From the NCBI RefSeq assembly GCF_000308055.1, contig NZ_CAGY01000005.1, positions 186,001-250,000 on the forward strand: a stretch of DNA of 64,000 bases, given 5' to 3'. The notes below the pieces were generated by a model, which was given only the letters and a program-made list of their open reading frames with translations, did not search any database and was not told the DNA's origin. This DNA is from Actinomyces sp. ph3 (GTDB taxonomy: Bacteria > Actinomycetota > Actinomycetes > Actinomycetales > Actinomycetaceae). Both the position numbers and the translations under genes were made by a program. Below, piece after piece: positions 34,138 through 43,686 of this stretch. How positions within the stretch are numbered: position 1 is the stretch's first letter; the number at the start of each line of letters is the position of its first letter.

Positions 34138-34854
34138 ATGACGAAGCGCTCTAAGAGCTACCGCGCAGCGGCGGAGAAGATCCACGCTGGCGAACTGTAC
34201 AGCCCCCTGGCCGCAATGCGTTTGGCCAAGGAAACCTCGGTCACCAAGTTCGATTCAACCGTTGAGGTTGTTATGCGACTGGGTGTTGATCCCCGTAAGG
34301 CCGATCAGATGGTCCGAGGCACTGTTTCCCTGCCGCACGGCACCGGTAAGACCTCCCGGGTCTTGGTCTTCGCCGTTGGCGAGCGCGCACAGGAAGCAAT
34401 CGACGCCGGAGCCGACGAAGTCGGTGGCGACGAGCTGATCGAGAAGGTTGCCAAGGGCTACACCGACTTCGATGTCGCCGTTGCAACCCCCGACCTCATG
34501 GGCAAGGTTGGCCGTCTGGGCCGCGTGCTTGGTCCCCGTGGCCTCATGCCAAACCCCAAGACCGGCACCGTTACCATGGATGTTGCTAAGGCCGTTAAGG
34601 AAATCAAGGGCGGTCGTATCGAGTTCCGTGTCGACAAGCACGCAAACCTGGCATTCATCGTCGGTAAGGCTTCCTTCACCGCCGAGCAGCTGGTCGAGAA
34701 CTACGCTGTCGTCCTGGAGGAGATCCTGCGTCTGAAGCCGGCTTCCGCAAAGGGCCGTTACATCCTCAAGGCTACGGTCGCCACGACCATGGGCCCCGGT
34801 ATCCCGCTGGATGCCACCAAGACTCGCGCCCTGACCTCCGAGGACGCTTCCTGA
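34138..34854 (+). CDS. rplA: 50S ribosomal protein L1
   Basis: 238 aa, containing the L1 core with [50 protein letters not shown] and [23 protein letters not shown]. It forms the L1 stalk near the E site. ATG start with AAGGAGAAGAAGCAGA upstream. A strong terminator follows, so the operon is rplK-rplA. Confidence 0.97.
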   Translation: MTKRSKSYRAAAEKIHAGELYSPLAAMRLAKETSVTKFDSTVEVVMRLGVDPRKADQMVRGTVSLPHGTGKTSRVLVFAVGERAQEAIDAGADEVGGDELIEKVAKGYTDFDVAVATPDLMGKVGRLGRVLGPRGLMPNPKTGTVTMDVAKAVKEIKGGRIEFRVDKHANLAFIVGKASFTAEQLVENYAVVLEEILRLKPASAKGRYILKATVATTMGPGIPLDATKTRALTSEDAS

Positions 34855-34885
34855 AGCGCTAGAGGTTAACGGCAGATAGTCGTTT

Positions 34886-34924
34886 CAAGGGGTCCCCACG
34901 AGCAATGCTTGTGGGGACCCCTTG
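34886..34924. terminator. Strong hairpin after rplA
   Basis: 18 bp stem with one G-T pair (34886-34903 with 34907-34924) and a three-base loop. It separates rplKA from rplJL. Confidence 0.88.
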
Positions 34925-35015
34925 CTTTGGATCTGGTGCAGCGAAAATCCCAGTGTGTGTTTATGAGTGTGCTGATACACACTTCCAGAGCTGGAACCCC
35001 TACTGCGATGCGTGT

Positions 35016-35160
35016 TAAGCTACTCGTTGCCGAAGACCGTCGGTCATCCACCTCGGTGGATTCCAAGTGCGAAAGCTTCCGACGCAGGTGAGTGACTTCT
35101 TTTGAAGTGGGTTTCATTTGAGCCCGGCCGCTTTCCTGCGTGCCGGGCTTTTTCGTGCGT
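35016..35160 (+). promoter_or_regulatory. L10 leader with terminator-like attenuator ahead of rplJ
   Basis: A -10-like TAAGCT lies at 35016-35021. Then comes a structured leader with CCGAAGACCGTCGG (35030-35043), a hairpin ATCCACC/GGTGGAT (35046-35061) and GACGCAGGTGAGTGAC (from 35081). These resemble the actinobacterial L10 leader to which L10(L12)4 binds. GCCCGGC (35122-35128) pairs with GCCGGGC (35142-35148) and is followed by five Ts, forming a Rho-independent terminator 36 bases before the rplJ start. This suggests feedback by attenuation. The leader identity rests on resemblance recalled from related genomes. The stretch between rplA and rplJ holds no gene. Confidence 0.65.
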
Positions 35161-35188
35161 CCGGCGGTGAATTTTTGAAAGGAGGACC

Positions 35189-35710
35189 ATGGCGAAGTCC
35201 GACAAGGTGGCAGCAGTTGCCGAGCTCGTGGAGCGTTTCCGCGCAGCCGACGCTGTCCTGCTGACCGAGTACCGCGGTCTGACCGTTGGCCAGCTCAAGC
35301 AGCTGCGTCGCGGCCTGGCTGGCAATGCGACCTACGCCGTGGCAAAGAACACGCTGGCGATCCTGGCGGCTCGCGAAGTTGGTCTCGATTTCCTCGAGGC
35401 TGACCTGAAGGGCCCGACCGCTATCGCTTTCGTCACCGGTGAGCCCGTTGAGGCTGCCAAGACGCTGCGTGATTTTGCCAAGGAGAATCCTCAGCTGGTA
35501 CTGAAGTCCGGTGCTATGGAGGGCGCGCAGCTCTCCGCTGAGGCTGTCAAGAAGCTTGCCGATCTCGAGTCTCGCGAGGTCCTGCTGGCCAAGGCTGCAG
35601 GCGCCCTCAAGGCGAAGATCTCTCAGGCGGCATACGCCTTCAACGCGCTTCCGTCCAAGGCGGTGCGCACCATCGATGCTCTGCGTGAAAAGCAGGGCGA
35701 AGCGGCCTGA
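35189..35710 (+). CDS. rplJ: 50S ribosomal protein L10
   Basis: 173 aa, begins MAKSDKVAAVAELVERFRAADAVLLTEYRGLTVGQLKQLRR, with the rRNA-binding N-terminal domain and a C-terminal helix that carries the L7/L12 dimers. ATG at 35189 with GAAAGGAGG upstream. Paired with rplL, 86 bases downstream. Confidence 0.97.
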   Translation: MAKSDKVAAVAELVERFRAADAVLLTEYRGLTVGQLKQLRRGLAGNATYAVAKNTLAILAAREVGLDFLEADLKGPTAIAFVTGEPVEAAKTLRDFAKENPQLVLKSGAMEGAQLSAEAVKKLADLESREVLLAKAAGALKAKISQAAYAFNALPSKAVRTIDALREKQGEAA

Positions 35711-35796
35711 CGTGACAGGCCCGCGAAGGCACTCGCCTTTGCGATCACATCCACAATCTGCTCACGTAGCAGGCCAAAATCGAAAGGATGCCAATC

Positions 35797-36180
35797 ATGG
35801 CTAAGCTCTCCAACGACGAGCTCATCGAAGCTTTCAAGGAAATGTCCCTCATCGAGCTCTCCGATTTCGTGAAGCTCTTCGAAGAGACCTTCGACGTTAC
35901 CGCTGCTGCTCCCGCAGCCGTTGCCGTTGCTGCTCCCGCAGCAGGCGATGCTCCCGCAGCTGAAGAGAAGGACGAGTTCGAGGTTGTCCTCGAGTCCGCA
36001 GGCGACAAGAAGATCGCCGTCGTCAAGGCTGTCAAGGCTCTGACCGGCCTGGGCCTCAAGGAAGCCAAAGACCTGGTTGACGGCGCCCCCTCGACCATCT
36101 TCGAGAACGCCAAGAAGGAAGACGCCGAGAAGGCTAAGGCTGAGATCGAAGAGGCCGGCGGCAAGGTCACCCTTAAGTGA
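35797..36180 (+). CDS. rplL: 50S ribosomal protein L7/L12
   Basis: 127 aa stalk protein: N-terminal dimerisation domain ([30 protein letters not shown]), Ala/Pro-rich hinge (residues ~35-58) and the C-terminal factor-binding domain ([24 protein letters not shown]...[15 protein letters not shown]). The ATG at 35797 is preferred to one three codons upstream, which directly abuts the GAAAGG site. Confidence 0.96.
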   Translation: MAKLSNDELIEAFKEMSLIELSDFVKLFEETFDVTAAAPAAVAVAAPAAGDAPAAEEKDEFEVVLESAGDKKIAVVKAVKALTGLGLKEAKDLVDGAPSTIFENAKKEDAEKAKAEIEEAGGKVTLK

Positions 36181-36223
36181 CTTTCCCCGTCTGATTCATT
36201 CAGACTTTCGCCCGTCATGGGCC

Positions 36224-36262
36224 GCGAAACCCCGTTCTGCTTTGGCAGGGCGGGGTTTCCGC
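36224..36262 (+). terminator. Hairpin after rplL
   Basis: GCGAAACCCCGTTCTGC (36224-36240) pairs with GCAGGGCGGGGTTTC (36245-36259) with few mismatches around a TTTG loop. There is no long T-run. Confidence 0.75.
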
Positions 36263-36495
36263 TTTGTGTGCCACTCTGGACCGCCTGCGAGGATCCTCCC
36301 TGGCCGCTGCGACGGCCCGCCCGCTCACCGTCCGCGCCGCGAGCTTTCGCTCGGCGCATCGGCTCGAAGCCCGGCCAGGCCCTGCCGTCGCCCGCGGCCA
36401 TGCAAGTTAGCCTCGGTCTCGTGAAGTGGCAGCTTCGCAATCTCGTGCGCATTCGACTTGAGCATGACGCGGCGTGAGACTTCACAATGATTGCC
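36263..36495. other. Non-coding stretch, GC-rich
   Basis: Between the rplL terminator and the MerR gene. The part 36265-36420 is clearly richer in G and C than the surroundings and contains small inverted repeats such as CGCCGCGAGC/GCTCGGCG near 36335-36355. Frames crossing it give Arg/Pro-rich translations without family resemblance or start sites. No gene was assigned. Confidence 0.5.
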
Positions 36496-37290
36496 ATGAG
36501 CGATGACAACAATCTCTACACCGTTGGTGAGGTCGCTGAGCGCTTTTCGGTGACTGTGCGAACGCTTCACCACTGGGAGGCACAAGGGCTCCTCGCTCCC
36601 GCCGAACGGAGCTGGTCAAACTACCGGCTCTACTCGGTCGAGGACTGTGCTCGGGTCCAAAGGATCATCATCTATCGAGCGACGGGGATGAAGCTGGGGG
36701 ACATCAAGACACTCCTCGATTCTGGGGAATCGGCGCTCTCGCACCTGAAGCGACAGCGAGCAAGCCTTATTGCCCATCGCCAGCAGACGGACAAAATGAT
36801 CAAAGCAATCGATACCTTATTGGAGGATGCAATGAACGAAAATTCTCTCAGTGTGGAAGAGATCGGGGAAATCCTTGGGGATGCTGACTTTGCCGCGCAT
36901 CAGGAGGAAGCTGAACAACACTACGGTGATAGTGACGACTGGCAGGAATCTCAGCGCCGCACTGCATCGTGGAGCTCGGCGGACTGGCAGGGAAATGCTG
37001 ACCGTTTTCAGCAGGTCGAGAAGGACATGATCGCAGCCATCCGTCAGGGCGTTCTTCCCGATAGTGACGAGGCGGCAGCTCTTGTCGCCTCGCATCGGGA
37101 ATTGCTCAGCGAGTTCTTCCCGGTGACCCCTGCAAAGCACTACGTGATTTCACGTTCCTACATTCACGACGAGCGTTTCCGCTCGCACTACGACTCACAG
37201 CTCGACGGTTTTGCTCAATGGCTCGCGACCGCAATTGAGTGCGCTGCTCGCGATAGTGGTGTGGATACGGACAATCCCGAATGGAAGTAA
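36496..37290 (+). CDS. MerR-family regulator with TipAS domain
   Basis: 264 aa. Residues 5-75 are a MerR winged helix (YTVGEVAERFSVTVRTLHHWEAQGLLAPAERSWSNYRLYS). A dimerisation coiled coil extends to ~110. The remainder is a TipAS antibiotic-recognition domain (DDWQESQRRTASWSSADWQ, near-C-terminal FAQWLATAIECAARD). TipAL-type proteins sense thiopeptides or other drugs and activate export or self-induction. No target gene is adjacent, since the next features are tRNA-Asn and groEL. The ATG at 36496 has CACAAT seven bases before it. A second ATG three codons earlier overlaps that box, so the start is uncertain. Confidence 0.85.
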   Translation: MSDDNNLYTVGEVAERFSVTVRTLHHWEAQGLLAPAERSWSNYRLYSVEDCARVQRIIIYRATGMKLGDIKTLLDSGESALSHLKRQRASLIAHRQQTDKMIKAIDTLLEDAMNENSLSVEEIGEILGDADFAAHQEEAEQHYGDSDDWQESQRRTASWSSADWQGNADRFQQVEKDMIAAIRQGVLPDSDEAAALVASHRELLSEFFPVTPAKHYVISRSYIHDERFRSHYDSQLDGFAQWLATAIECAARDSGVDTDNPEWK

Positions 37291-37376
37291 TTGGTATGTG
37301 AGGCAGGCCATGAGCGTAGGAAGCTCTCGGATTTGCTCTTGGCCCACTTCATCGCTACTATTTCTTTTTGTCGCTT

Positions 37377-37448
37377 TCCCGCGTAGCTCAACGGCAGAGC
37401 ATCCGACTGTTAATCGGACGGTTACTGGTTCGAATCCAGTCGCGGGAG
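37377..37448 (+). tRNA. tRNA-Asn (anticodon GTT)
   Basis: 72 bases. TCCCGCG at 37377-37383 pairs with CGCGGGA at 37441-37447. Anticodon GTT is at 37409-37411. CCA is not encoded. Confidence 0.95.
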
Positions 37449-37453
37449 CTTCT

Positions 37454-37479
37454 CCCCGGTACTTGGTACCGGGGTTTTT
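37454..37479 (+). terminator. Terminator of tRNA-Asn
   Basis: Perfect 9 bp stem CCCCGGTAC/GTACCGGGG (37454-37462, 37466-37474) with a three-base loop, followed by TTTTT. Confidence 0.93.
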
Positions 37480-37507
37480 CTTTTTCAGTGAACTCCCAAC
37501 TGTCCAT

Positions 37508-37534
37508 CTTGCACTCTGAGGCTGAGAGTGCCAG
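37508..37534 (+). promoter_or_regulatory. CIRCE element 1 (HrcA operator) upstream of groEL
   Basis: GCACTC (37511-37516), nine bases, GAGTGC (37526-37531): the CIRCE core TTAGCACTC-N9-GAGTGCTAA with flank mismatches. A possible promoter TTGCAC-N17-CAGACT (37509-37537) overlaps it, so HrcA binding would block transcription. Confidence 0.82.
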
Positions 37535-37542
37535 ACTTGGAT

Positions 37543-37569
37543 TTAGCACTCGGGACTGCCGAGTGATAA
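37543..37569 (+). promoter_or_regulatory. CIRCE element 2 (HrcA operator) upstream of groEL
   Basis: TTAGCACTC (37543-37551), nine bases, GAGTGATAA (37561-37569): one mismatch to the CIRCE consensus. It lies 34 bases after the first element and about 90 bases before the groEL start. Confidence 0.9.
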
Positions 37570-37649
37570 GCACTAAGGCCGGTGAGGCTTAGGAGTTACC
37601 TGAGTCGTCCGTCGCGGGCATCGGTCCAATCCGCATCGCGGAAGGATAG

Positions 37650-39281
<1,632 letters not shown>

Positions 39282-39320
39282 TCCCCTAGGGGTTAGAAAA
39301 CAGCATTCCCATTGAATGTC

Positions 39321-39355
39321 CCTGTGGGGGCGCGCTTCAAGCGCGCCCCCACAGG
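39321..39355. terminator. Hairpin between groEL and the WXG100 gene
   Basis: 15 bp perfect stem (39321-39335 with 39341-39355) with a TTCAA loop, between convergent genes. Confidence 0.85.
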
Positions 39356-39391
39356 CATTTATTAGGCGGTTTCATTGACTAGGCCAGTCTT

Positions 39392-39682
39392 CTAATGCGC
39401 GAAGAGTCCGATGCTCTGTGCTTCAGCATCTGCGTAGACCTGAGCCGCATGTGAAAGTGAGCTTGAGATCTGGTCTAGGGAGCTTTCAACTTGAGCTTGG
39501 GTGAGCTGCCAAGAAGCAACAGAATCGGAGAATTGCGCAGAGGCGCCACCTTGCCAAGTATCTCTAAGCGCCAGTAATTCGTTCATGAGTGCTGAGACTT
39601 CGCTTCGAATTGAGTCGCAGGTAATTTGGATCCGCGAGGCGCATGAAGCGATGTGTGCGGAGTCGACGGAAAACGCGGTCAT
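39392..39682 (-). CDS. WXG100-family protein (EsxA/B-like)
   Basis: 96 aa, helical hairpin with the turn motif W43-Q44-G45 and VYADAE near the C-terminus, close to the YxxxD/E export signal of type VII substrates. No second Esx gene and no EccC/EssC ATPase are in the window, so export machinery would have to lie elsewhere. AGGAGGG precedes the ATG at 39682, but part of it is inside a strong inverted repeat. It lies downstream of a gene for a degenerate HD-domain protein on the same strand. Confidence 0.85.
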   Translation of the reverse strand: MTAFSVDSAHIASCASRIQITCDSIRSEVSALMNELLALRDTWQGGASAQFSDSVASWQLTQAQVESSLDQISSSLSHAAQVYADAEAQSIGLFAH

Positions 39683-39690
39683 TGTGCCCT

Positions 39691-39724
39691 CCTAGGCTGG
39701 GTGAATGGGTGTTCACAGCCTAGG
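39691..39724 (-). promoter_or_regulatory. Dyad covering the ribosome binding site of the WXG100 gene
   Basis: CCTAGGCTG (39691-39699) and CAGCCTAGG (39716-39724) form a perfect 9 bp stem, with TGAA/TTCA pairs further in. On the minus-strand mRNA the 3' arm includes the first part of AGGAGGG, so the hairpin could hide the ribosome binding site. Alternatively it is a DNA operator. Confidence 0.6.
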
Positions 39725-39821
39725 AAGAGAAAAATGATGTCACCGTGCAGATGAGGCGATCTGTGCAAAAAACGGTTCAACCTGACACGGTGGATGAATA
39801 CGATGATTCAACCTTAAGGAT

Positions 39822-41141
39822 TTAGGACAGTGGGGGAGGAGTTGGAATGTCCAAGTCATCCAACGCTGACTCCAAAGAAGAAGTGTCGTCATCATCAACA
39901 GCAGATCTACGCGAAGGACTCTCTGCTGCAACACCCGGCAGAGGGGTGTGGACGGTGCTGGGCAGAGAAACATGTTGAAAAGAAGGCTCTGCCATGCCAG
40001 AGGGCGTGGGAGCTGCCTCTCCGCTTGGAATCCCCAGAGCAGGTGTCTCAGTGTTTTCAGGAGGAAGCGTTGGTGATACGGGCACAGTATCCCCCGCTGA
40101 CTCCTCCGCGCTATCAGATGCGGCATTGGAAGGAGCCTGAGCGGAGACTGAAGCCTCAGCCCCACTGCCAAGGGGAGCGGGCGTCACAGGTACGCCAGCG
40201 GCCTCGTCAGTGGCAAACTCATCGGAATCAACGGAAAGGGTTGACTTTGGAAGCTCAACAACAGCGGAAGGCGAAGACTCGCCGGGAACATTCGGGGTAT
40301 CGACATGGTCGAAAGGCTCAGCATGACTCTTAATGTTGAGGTGACGACGACGGATAATCATCGTTCCAGAAGCAGGAGTATCCGATGAGAGCGTCTCGTG
40401 GTGTTCCTCTGACCCAAAATCTTCTTCGGGCTCATCAAGATCAGCCTCGGGGGCGCATTCTTTGAGAACTCGGGCGAGCTTGGCGCTTTCGGCCTCGAGA
40501 TTAGCTCGTGCGCTTTCTTCCCATGCAAGTGCAAGGGGTGAGTGGAAGATCTGCTCGCGCGCCAAGATTTTCTTAATTGCCAGGCGGCGTGCACGTACGT
40601 AATCCGTATCGCACAAATCAGGGTATTCTTCGCGCAGTGATTCACGGAAGCGCTTAAAGTCCTGAGGGCTAGCTGCCAGCATTCCCAAGTCGGCATCAAT
40701 GAGGACTTGAGCATCCATGTCAGAAGGATCCGCGCGGTGCGTGAAAAGCGCCATCATGAGCTCTTGAATGCGAGAAATAACGTCTTCGCTCAGCCCCAGT
40801 GTTTCCATGCGAGAACGTGCGTGGTACAGCGCAGAGAATTCCTGTTCATCACTGTTGGTTCCGCGTTGGAAAACATCGAAACTGCGGTTAAGTACCGCTC
40901 CTTGATACCACAGAGCAACCCGCAGAACGTCAGGATCGTGTGCTGTCGAAGCGATCTCGTCGATACGCGCCAAAGTTTTGATGAGATGGCGGGTATTGTG
41001 AAGGATTCGTCCCTTGGCATTCCAGCGCGAGATCAAATCGCGAGCTTCAGCCTCCAGAAGGGGAATCGGAGCGCTTGCCCCAATTTCTTGCATCGTGTCC
41101 ACGAAGGAACTAAAAAGCCACTGAGGTGCATCGGCACCCAT
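39822..41141 (-). CDS. COG4339-like protein with degenerate HD domain and disordered tail
   Basis: 439 aa. Residues 1-230 follow the COG4339 predicted metal-dependent HD phosphohydrolase pattern: RxxHxxxHL (H48, H52), a buried helix, NEERSA-like SDEQEFSALYHARSRMETLG, ALFTHRADPSDMDAQVLIDADLGMLA, then REEYPDLCDTDYVRARR. The family WFHD motif is here W78-Y79-Q80-G81, so the HD pair is lost and hydrolase activity is doubtful. Residues ~235-439 are acidic, rich in P, S, A and E, and look disordered. AGGAGTGAGCGCGC precedes the ATG. There is no signal peptide or membrane segment. The function is unknown; a binding or scaffold role is possible. Confidence 0.65.
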   Translation of the reverse strand: MGADAPQWLFSSFVDTMQEIGASAPIPLLEAEARDLISRWNAKGRILHNTRHLIKTLARIDEIASTAHDPDVLRVALWYQGAVLNRSFDVFQRGTNSDEQEFSALYHARSRMETLGLSEDVISRIQELMMALFTHRADPSDMDAQVLIDADLGMLAASPQDFKRFRESLREEYPDLCDTDYVRARRLAIKKILAREQIFHSPLALAWEESARANLEAESAKLARVLKECAPEADLDEPEEDFGSEEHHETLSSDTPASGTMIIRRRHLNIKSHAEPFDHVDTPNVPGESSPSAVVELPKSTLSVDSDEFATDEAAGVPVTPAPLGSGAEASVSAQAPSNAASDSAEESAGDTVPVSPTLPPENTETPALGIPSGEAAPTPSGMAEPSFQHVSLPSTVHTPLPGVAAESPSRRSAVDDDDTSSLESALDDLDIPTPPPLS

Positions 41142-41167
41142 GCGCGCTCACTCCTAGTCTGACAATG

Positions 41168-41374
41168 TTACTTGGCAATGCTAGCCACTTTTTGGGCGCT
41201 TGGCACGGAGCTTGCCCACTCAGCGAAGGATTTGCAGAGGTCATGCAGCGCGTGATCACTTAATTCCCAGCGGTTTTCTGCGTCATTCTCAAGGAAAAAC
41301 AGTGCTGCTTAGGTAGTTGAGATTCGCAAGACATTCGACGTGGAAAGGAAGTGGCGAAGATCGAATTCCGTCAG
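41168..41374 (-). pseudogene. Possible broken small gene between the sensor kinase and the HD-like gene
   Basis: Read on the minus strand from the CTG at 41374, 69 codons give a protein-like translation (LTEFDLRHFLSTSNVL..., then ...ENDAENRWELSDHALHDLCK..., ending VASIAK and TAA at 41168). It is interrupted by one in-frame TAA at 41311-41309 (codon 22). No ATG or GTG start sits at the front. The last stop is 27 bases before the next gene, as in an operon. The amino acid composition looks coding, but I recognise no family. It may be a decayed gene or chance. Confidence 0.3.
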
Positions 41375-41375
41375 T

Positions 41376-42863
41376 TTACGCCTTCATGCGTTCTTTGGAC
41401 TGCACGATTGGCATATCGATCTTGACGGTGAGACCACCGCCCGTGGTCTTTGCCAGCTGTGCGTGACCGCCGTGTGCCGAGATGATTGAGGACACAATGG
41501 AAAGGCCCAATCCGGAGCCACCCAGCGAGCGGGCACGCGAGCTTTCTGTTCGATAGAAGCGCTGGAAAACTTTTTCATAGTCTTCCTTCGCAATTCCAGG
41601 TCCGTGATCCCTAAATTCCATCAGAACAGAAGTGGGATTCTGACTTACCGCAATCTCAACCGGTGTTGAACGCGGGGTATAACGCACAATGTTGCCGATG
41701 ATATTTGTGAGCACCTGTTGCAGGCGGTCGCGGTCGGCCTGAATCCATACGGCTTGTGGAATCGGCTGGTCATTGATCCCCAGAATCTTGACCTGGCGAG
41801 TGGGATCGAGGGCTTGAAGGTCAAAGCGAGCATTGCGAAGCATCGCGATCACGTCAACGTCCACGATTTCTAGCGGCCGGCCCTCGTCCAAGCGAGCCAA
41901 GGTCAAAAGGTCCTCAACCAATGAACCCATGCGAGTTGATTCGGATCGAATGCGCCCCATGACTTCGCCGGTGCGCTCTGCCGGAACGCCGCCCATTGAG
42001 TAGAGCTCGCAGTAACCGGAAATCGCGGCTAGGGGAGTGCGTAGTTCATGCGAAGCGTCGGAAACGAAGCGACGGATCTTGCGCTCAGATTCTTCGCGCG
42101 CTGCGAATGACTGCTCCAGCTGGCTCAGCATGGAGTTCAATGAGTTCGAAAGCGAACCGACTTCCGTTGAAGGCGGAGCGAATGGAACACGCTGGGTGAG
42201 GTCGCCAGCGGCGATCTTCCCAGCAGTCGTCTCGATTCCGCGCAGAGGAAGAAGCGCGCGCCGGACTAGGTAGGTCGCCAGGCCGGTGCCGATGGCGATG
42301 ATCGCAATTGCCGTCGTCGCAACGTATCCAGCCATATTTTGAATGGTGAATTTTACGTCGTTGAGCGGGAGTGCGACGGTGAGCCTGCCCGTTGGGGTGA
42401 TATCGCCACTGCGCGTAATGGGAACAATAATCACGCGCCATGTAGATCCCTTCTTCGTTGATTCGACAGTAACGGGGTCAGTCCAGCCGGTAGCCGTCTG
42501 CGCGGATTGACCTGGCTTGAGAAGCTCCGGAATCAGCGGTTTACCCGCGTGGTCGCGTGTCGAGGCCGAGAGCAGCGTGACGTCTTCTTCGTTGGCTCGT
42601 TGGATGTTGAGGTAGTAGAGGGTGGGGAGGTTGGGCTCTTGGGTCAGCTCTTGGGGGTTCTCAATGGCCTTGGGGGCCAATGACAGAACTGTTGATGAGA
42701 GCTGGTCATCAACTTGGGCAATGAGGTGGCGCTGCAAGAGGCCGATCATCACCGTTGCTGAAAGGGAAAGTCCAAGGGAGAGAAGAAGTGCAGTGAGCGC
42801 AACAATTCTGGCCGTCAACGAACGTGACGACCAGAATCTGCGTACTACACCGCGTGGGTACAT
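41376..42863 (-). CDS. Two-component sensor histidine kinase
   Basis: 495 aa membrane kinase. Helix 1 is at ~16-38, an extracytoplasmic sensor region at ~40-180, helix 2 at ~185-207. A HAMP domain (RRALLPLRGIETTAGKIAAGDLTQRVP) follows, then HisKA with the phosphoacceptor H272 in FVSDASHELRTPLAAISGY, N-box NIIGNIVRYTP, G1 DHGPGIAKEDYEKVFQRFYR and G2 GGSGLGLSIV. It resembles actinobacterial PhoR/TcrY-type kinases. The signal is unknown. The ATG lies three bases after the response regulator stop with no separate Shine-Dalgarno, so translation is coupled. Confidence 0.92.
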   Translation of the reverse strand: MYPRGVVRRFWSSRSLTARIVALTALLLSLGLSLSATVMIGLLQRHLIAQVDDQLSSTVLSLAPKAIENPQELTQEPNLPTLYYLNIQRANEEDVTLLSASTRDHAGKPLIPELLKPGQSAQTATGWTDPVTVESTKKGSTWRVIIVPITRSGDITPTGRLTVALPLNDVKFTIQNMAGYVATTAIAIIAIGTGLATYLVRRALLPLRGIETTAGKIAAGDLTQRVPFAPPSTEVGSLSNSLNSMLSQLEQSFAAREESERKIRRFVSDASHELRTPLAAISGYCELYSMGGVPAERTGEVMGRIRSESTRMGSLVEDLLTLARLDEGRPLEIVDVDVIAMLRNARFDLQALDPTRQVKILGINDQPIPQAVWIQADRDRLQQVLTNIIGNIVRYTPRSTPVEIAVSQNPTSVLMEFRDHGPGIAKEDYEKVFQRFYRTESSRARSLGGSGLGLSIVSSIISAHGGHAQLAKTTGGGLTVKIDMPIVQSKERMKA

Positions 42864-42866
42864 TTT

Positions 42867-43577
42867 TTAGTTATCGTCTCGAAGGATGTATCCAACGCCT
42901 CGCTTGGTGTGAATGAGCTCGCCGCTGGCGCCTTCGACGGCCAGCTTGCGACGCAGGTAGGAAATATAAGATTCGACGATTGCGACCTCGCCATCCCAGT
43001 CGTATTCCCAGACGTGATCGAGGATCTGCATCTTGGAAACGACTCGTCCCTGATTGATCATGAGGTAGCGCAGAAGCTTGAACTCGGTGGGGGACAGGTC
43101 GATCGGTACTCCAGCGCGAGTGACTTCGTGTGCGTCTTCGTCGATGACAAGGTCAGCGACGCGCAGCTTGCCATCGTCGCCGCTCTCGCCCAGCGTACGG
43201 CGCAGGACGGCACGAATACGTGCGACGACTTCCTCGAGGCCAAAAGGCTTCGTGACGTAATCGTCGCCGCCGACGGTGAGTCCCTGGATCTTGTCGCGCA
43301 TATCATCGCGAGCTGTCAGGAAAAGGACGGGGATGGTGATACCTGCATCGCGCAGGCGACGAGTCACTGTGAAGCCATCCATGTCGGGGAGCATGACGTC
43401 CAGAACGATCAGGTCAGGGCGTTCTTCCTGAGCCTGGTGGTAAGCAGATGCTCCGTCTTCTGCCGTGATGACATCAAAGCCAGCAAAACGCAGTGATGAG
43501 GCCAGAAGATCGCGAATATTTGGTTCATCGTCAACGACAAGAAGTCGTGCTTCTCCAGTGTTTTCAAATTCCGTCAT
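42867..43577 (-). CDS. OmpR-family response regulator
   Basis: 236 aa. The receiver domain has the acidic pair D16-D17, phosphoacceptor D60 (LIVLDVMLPDMDG), T in FLTARDD and K in YVTKPFG. A winged-helix DNA-binding domain (LSPTEFKLLRYLMINQGRVVSKMQILDHVWEYDWDGEVAIVESYISYLRRKL) follows. Partner of the kinase downstream. I start at the ATG 43577 because CAAAAT lies seven bases upstream; longer starts would run into the divergent promoter region. The divergent PH-domain genes begin 110 bases away and are plausible targets. Confidence 0.93.
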   Translation of the reverse strand: MTEFENTGEARLLVVDDEPNIRDLLASSLRFAGFDVITAEDGASAYHQAQEERPDLIVLDVMLPDMDGFTVTRRLRDAGITIPVLFLTARDDMRDKIQGLTVGGDDYVTKPFGLEEVVARIRAVLRRTLGESGDDGKLRVADLVIDEDAHEVTRAGVPIDLSPTEFKLLRYLMINQGRVVSKMQILDHVWEYDWDGEVAIVESYISYLRRKLAVEGASGELIHTKRGVGYILRDDN

Positions 43578-43686
43578 AGTCAACATTTTGAGTGAGATAA
43601 CTGAATGTATCCTGAACGCCTGCTGTGTGAAATTGTTTTTCTGAGAATCCGCATGAAAAAGATGTTGAAAGGGAGATAATGCAAGC

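Noticed and set aside
36217-36477. Open frame of 86 codons after rplL
   Set aside because: Arg/Pro-rich translation, no ribosome binding site, overlaps the terminator hairpin; typical of a chance frame in GC-rich DNA.
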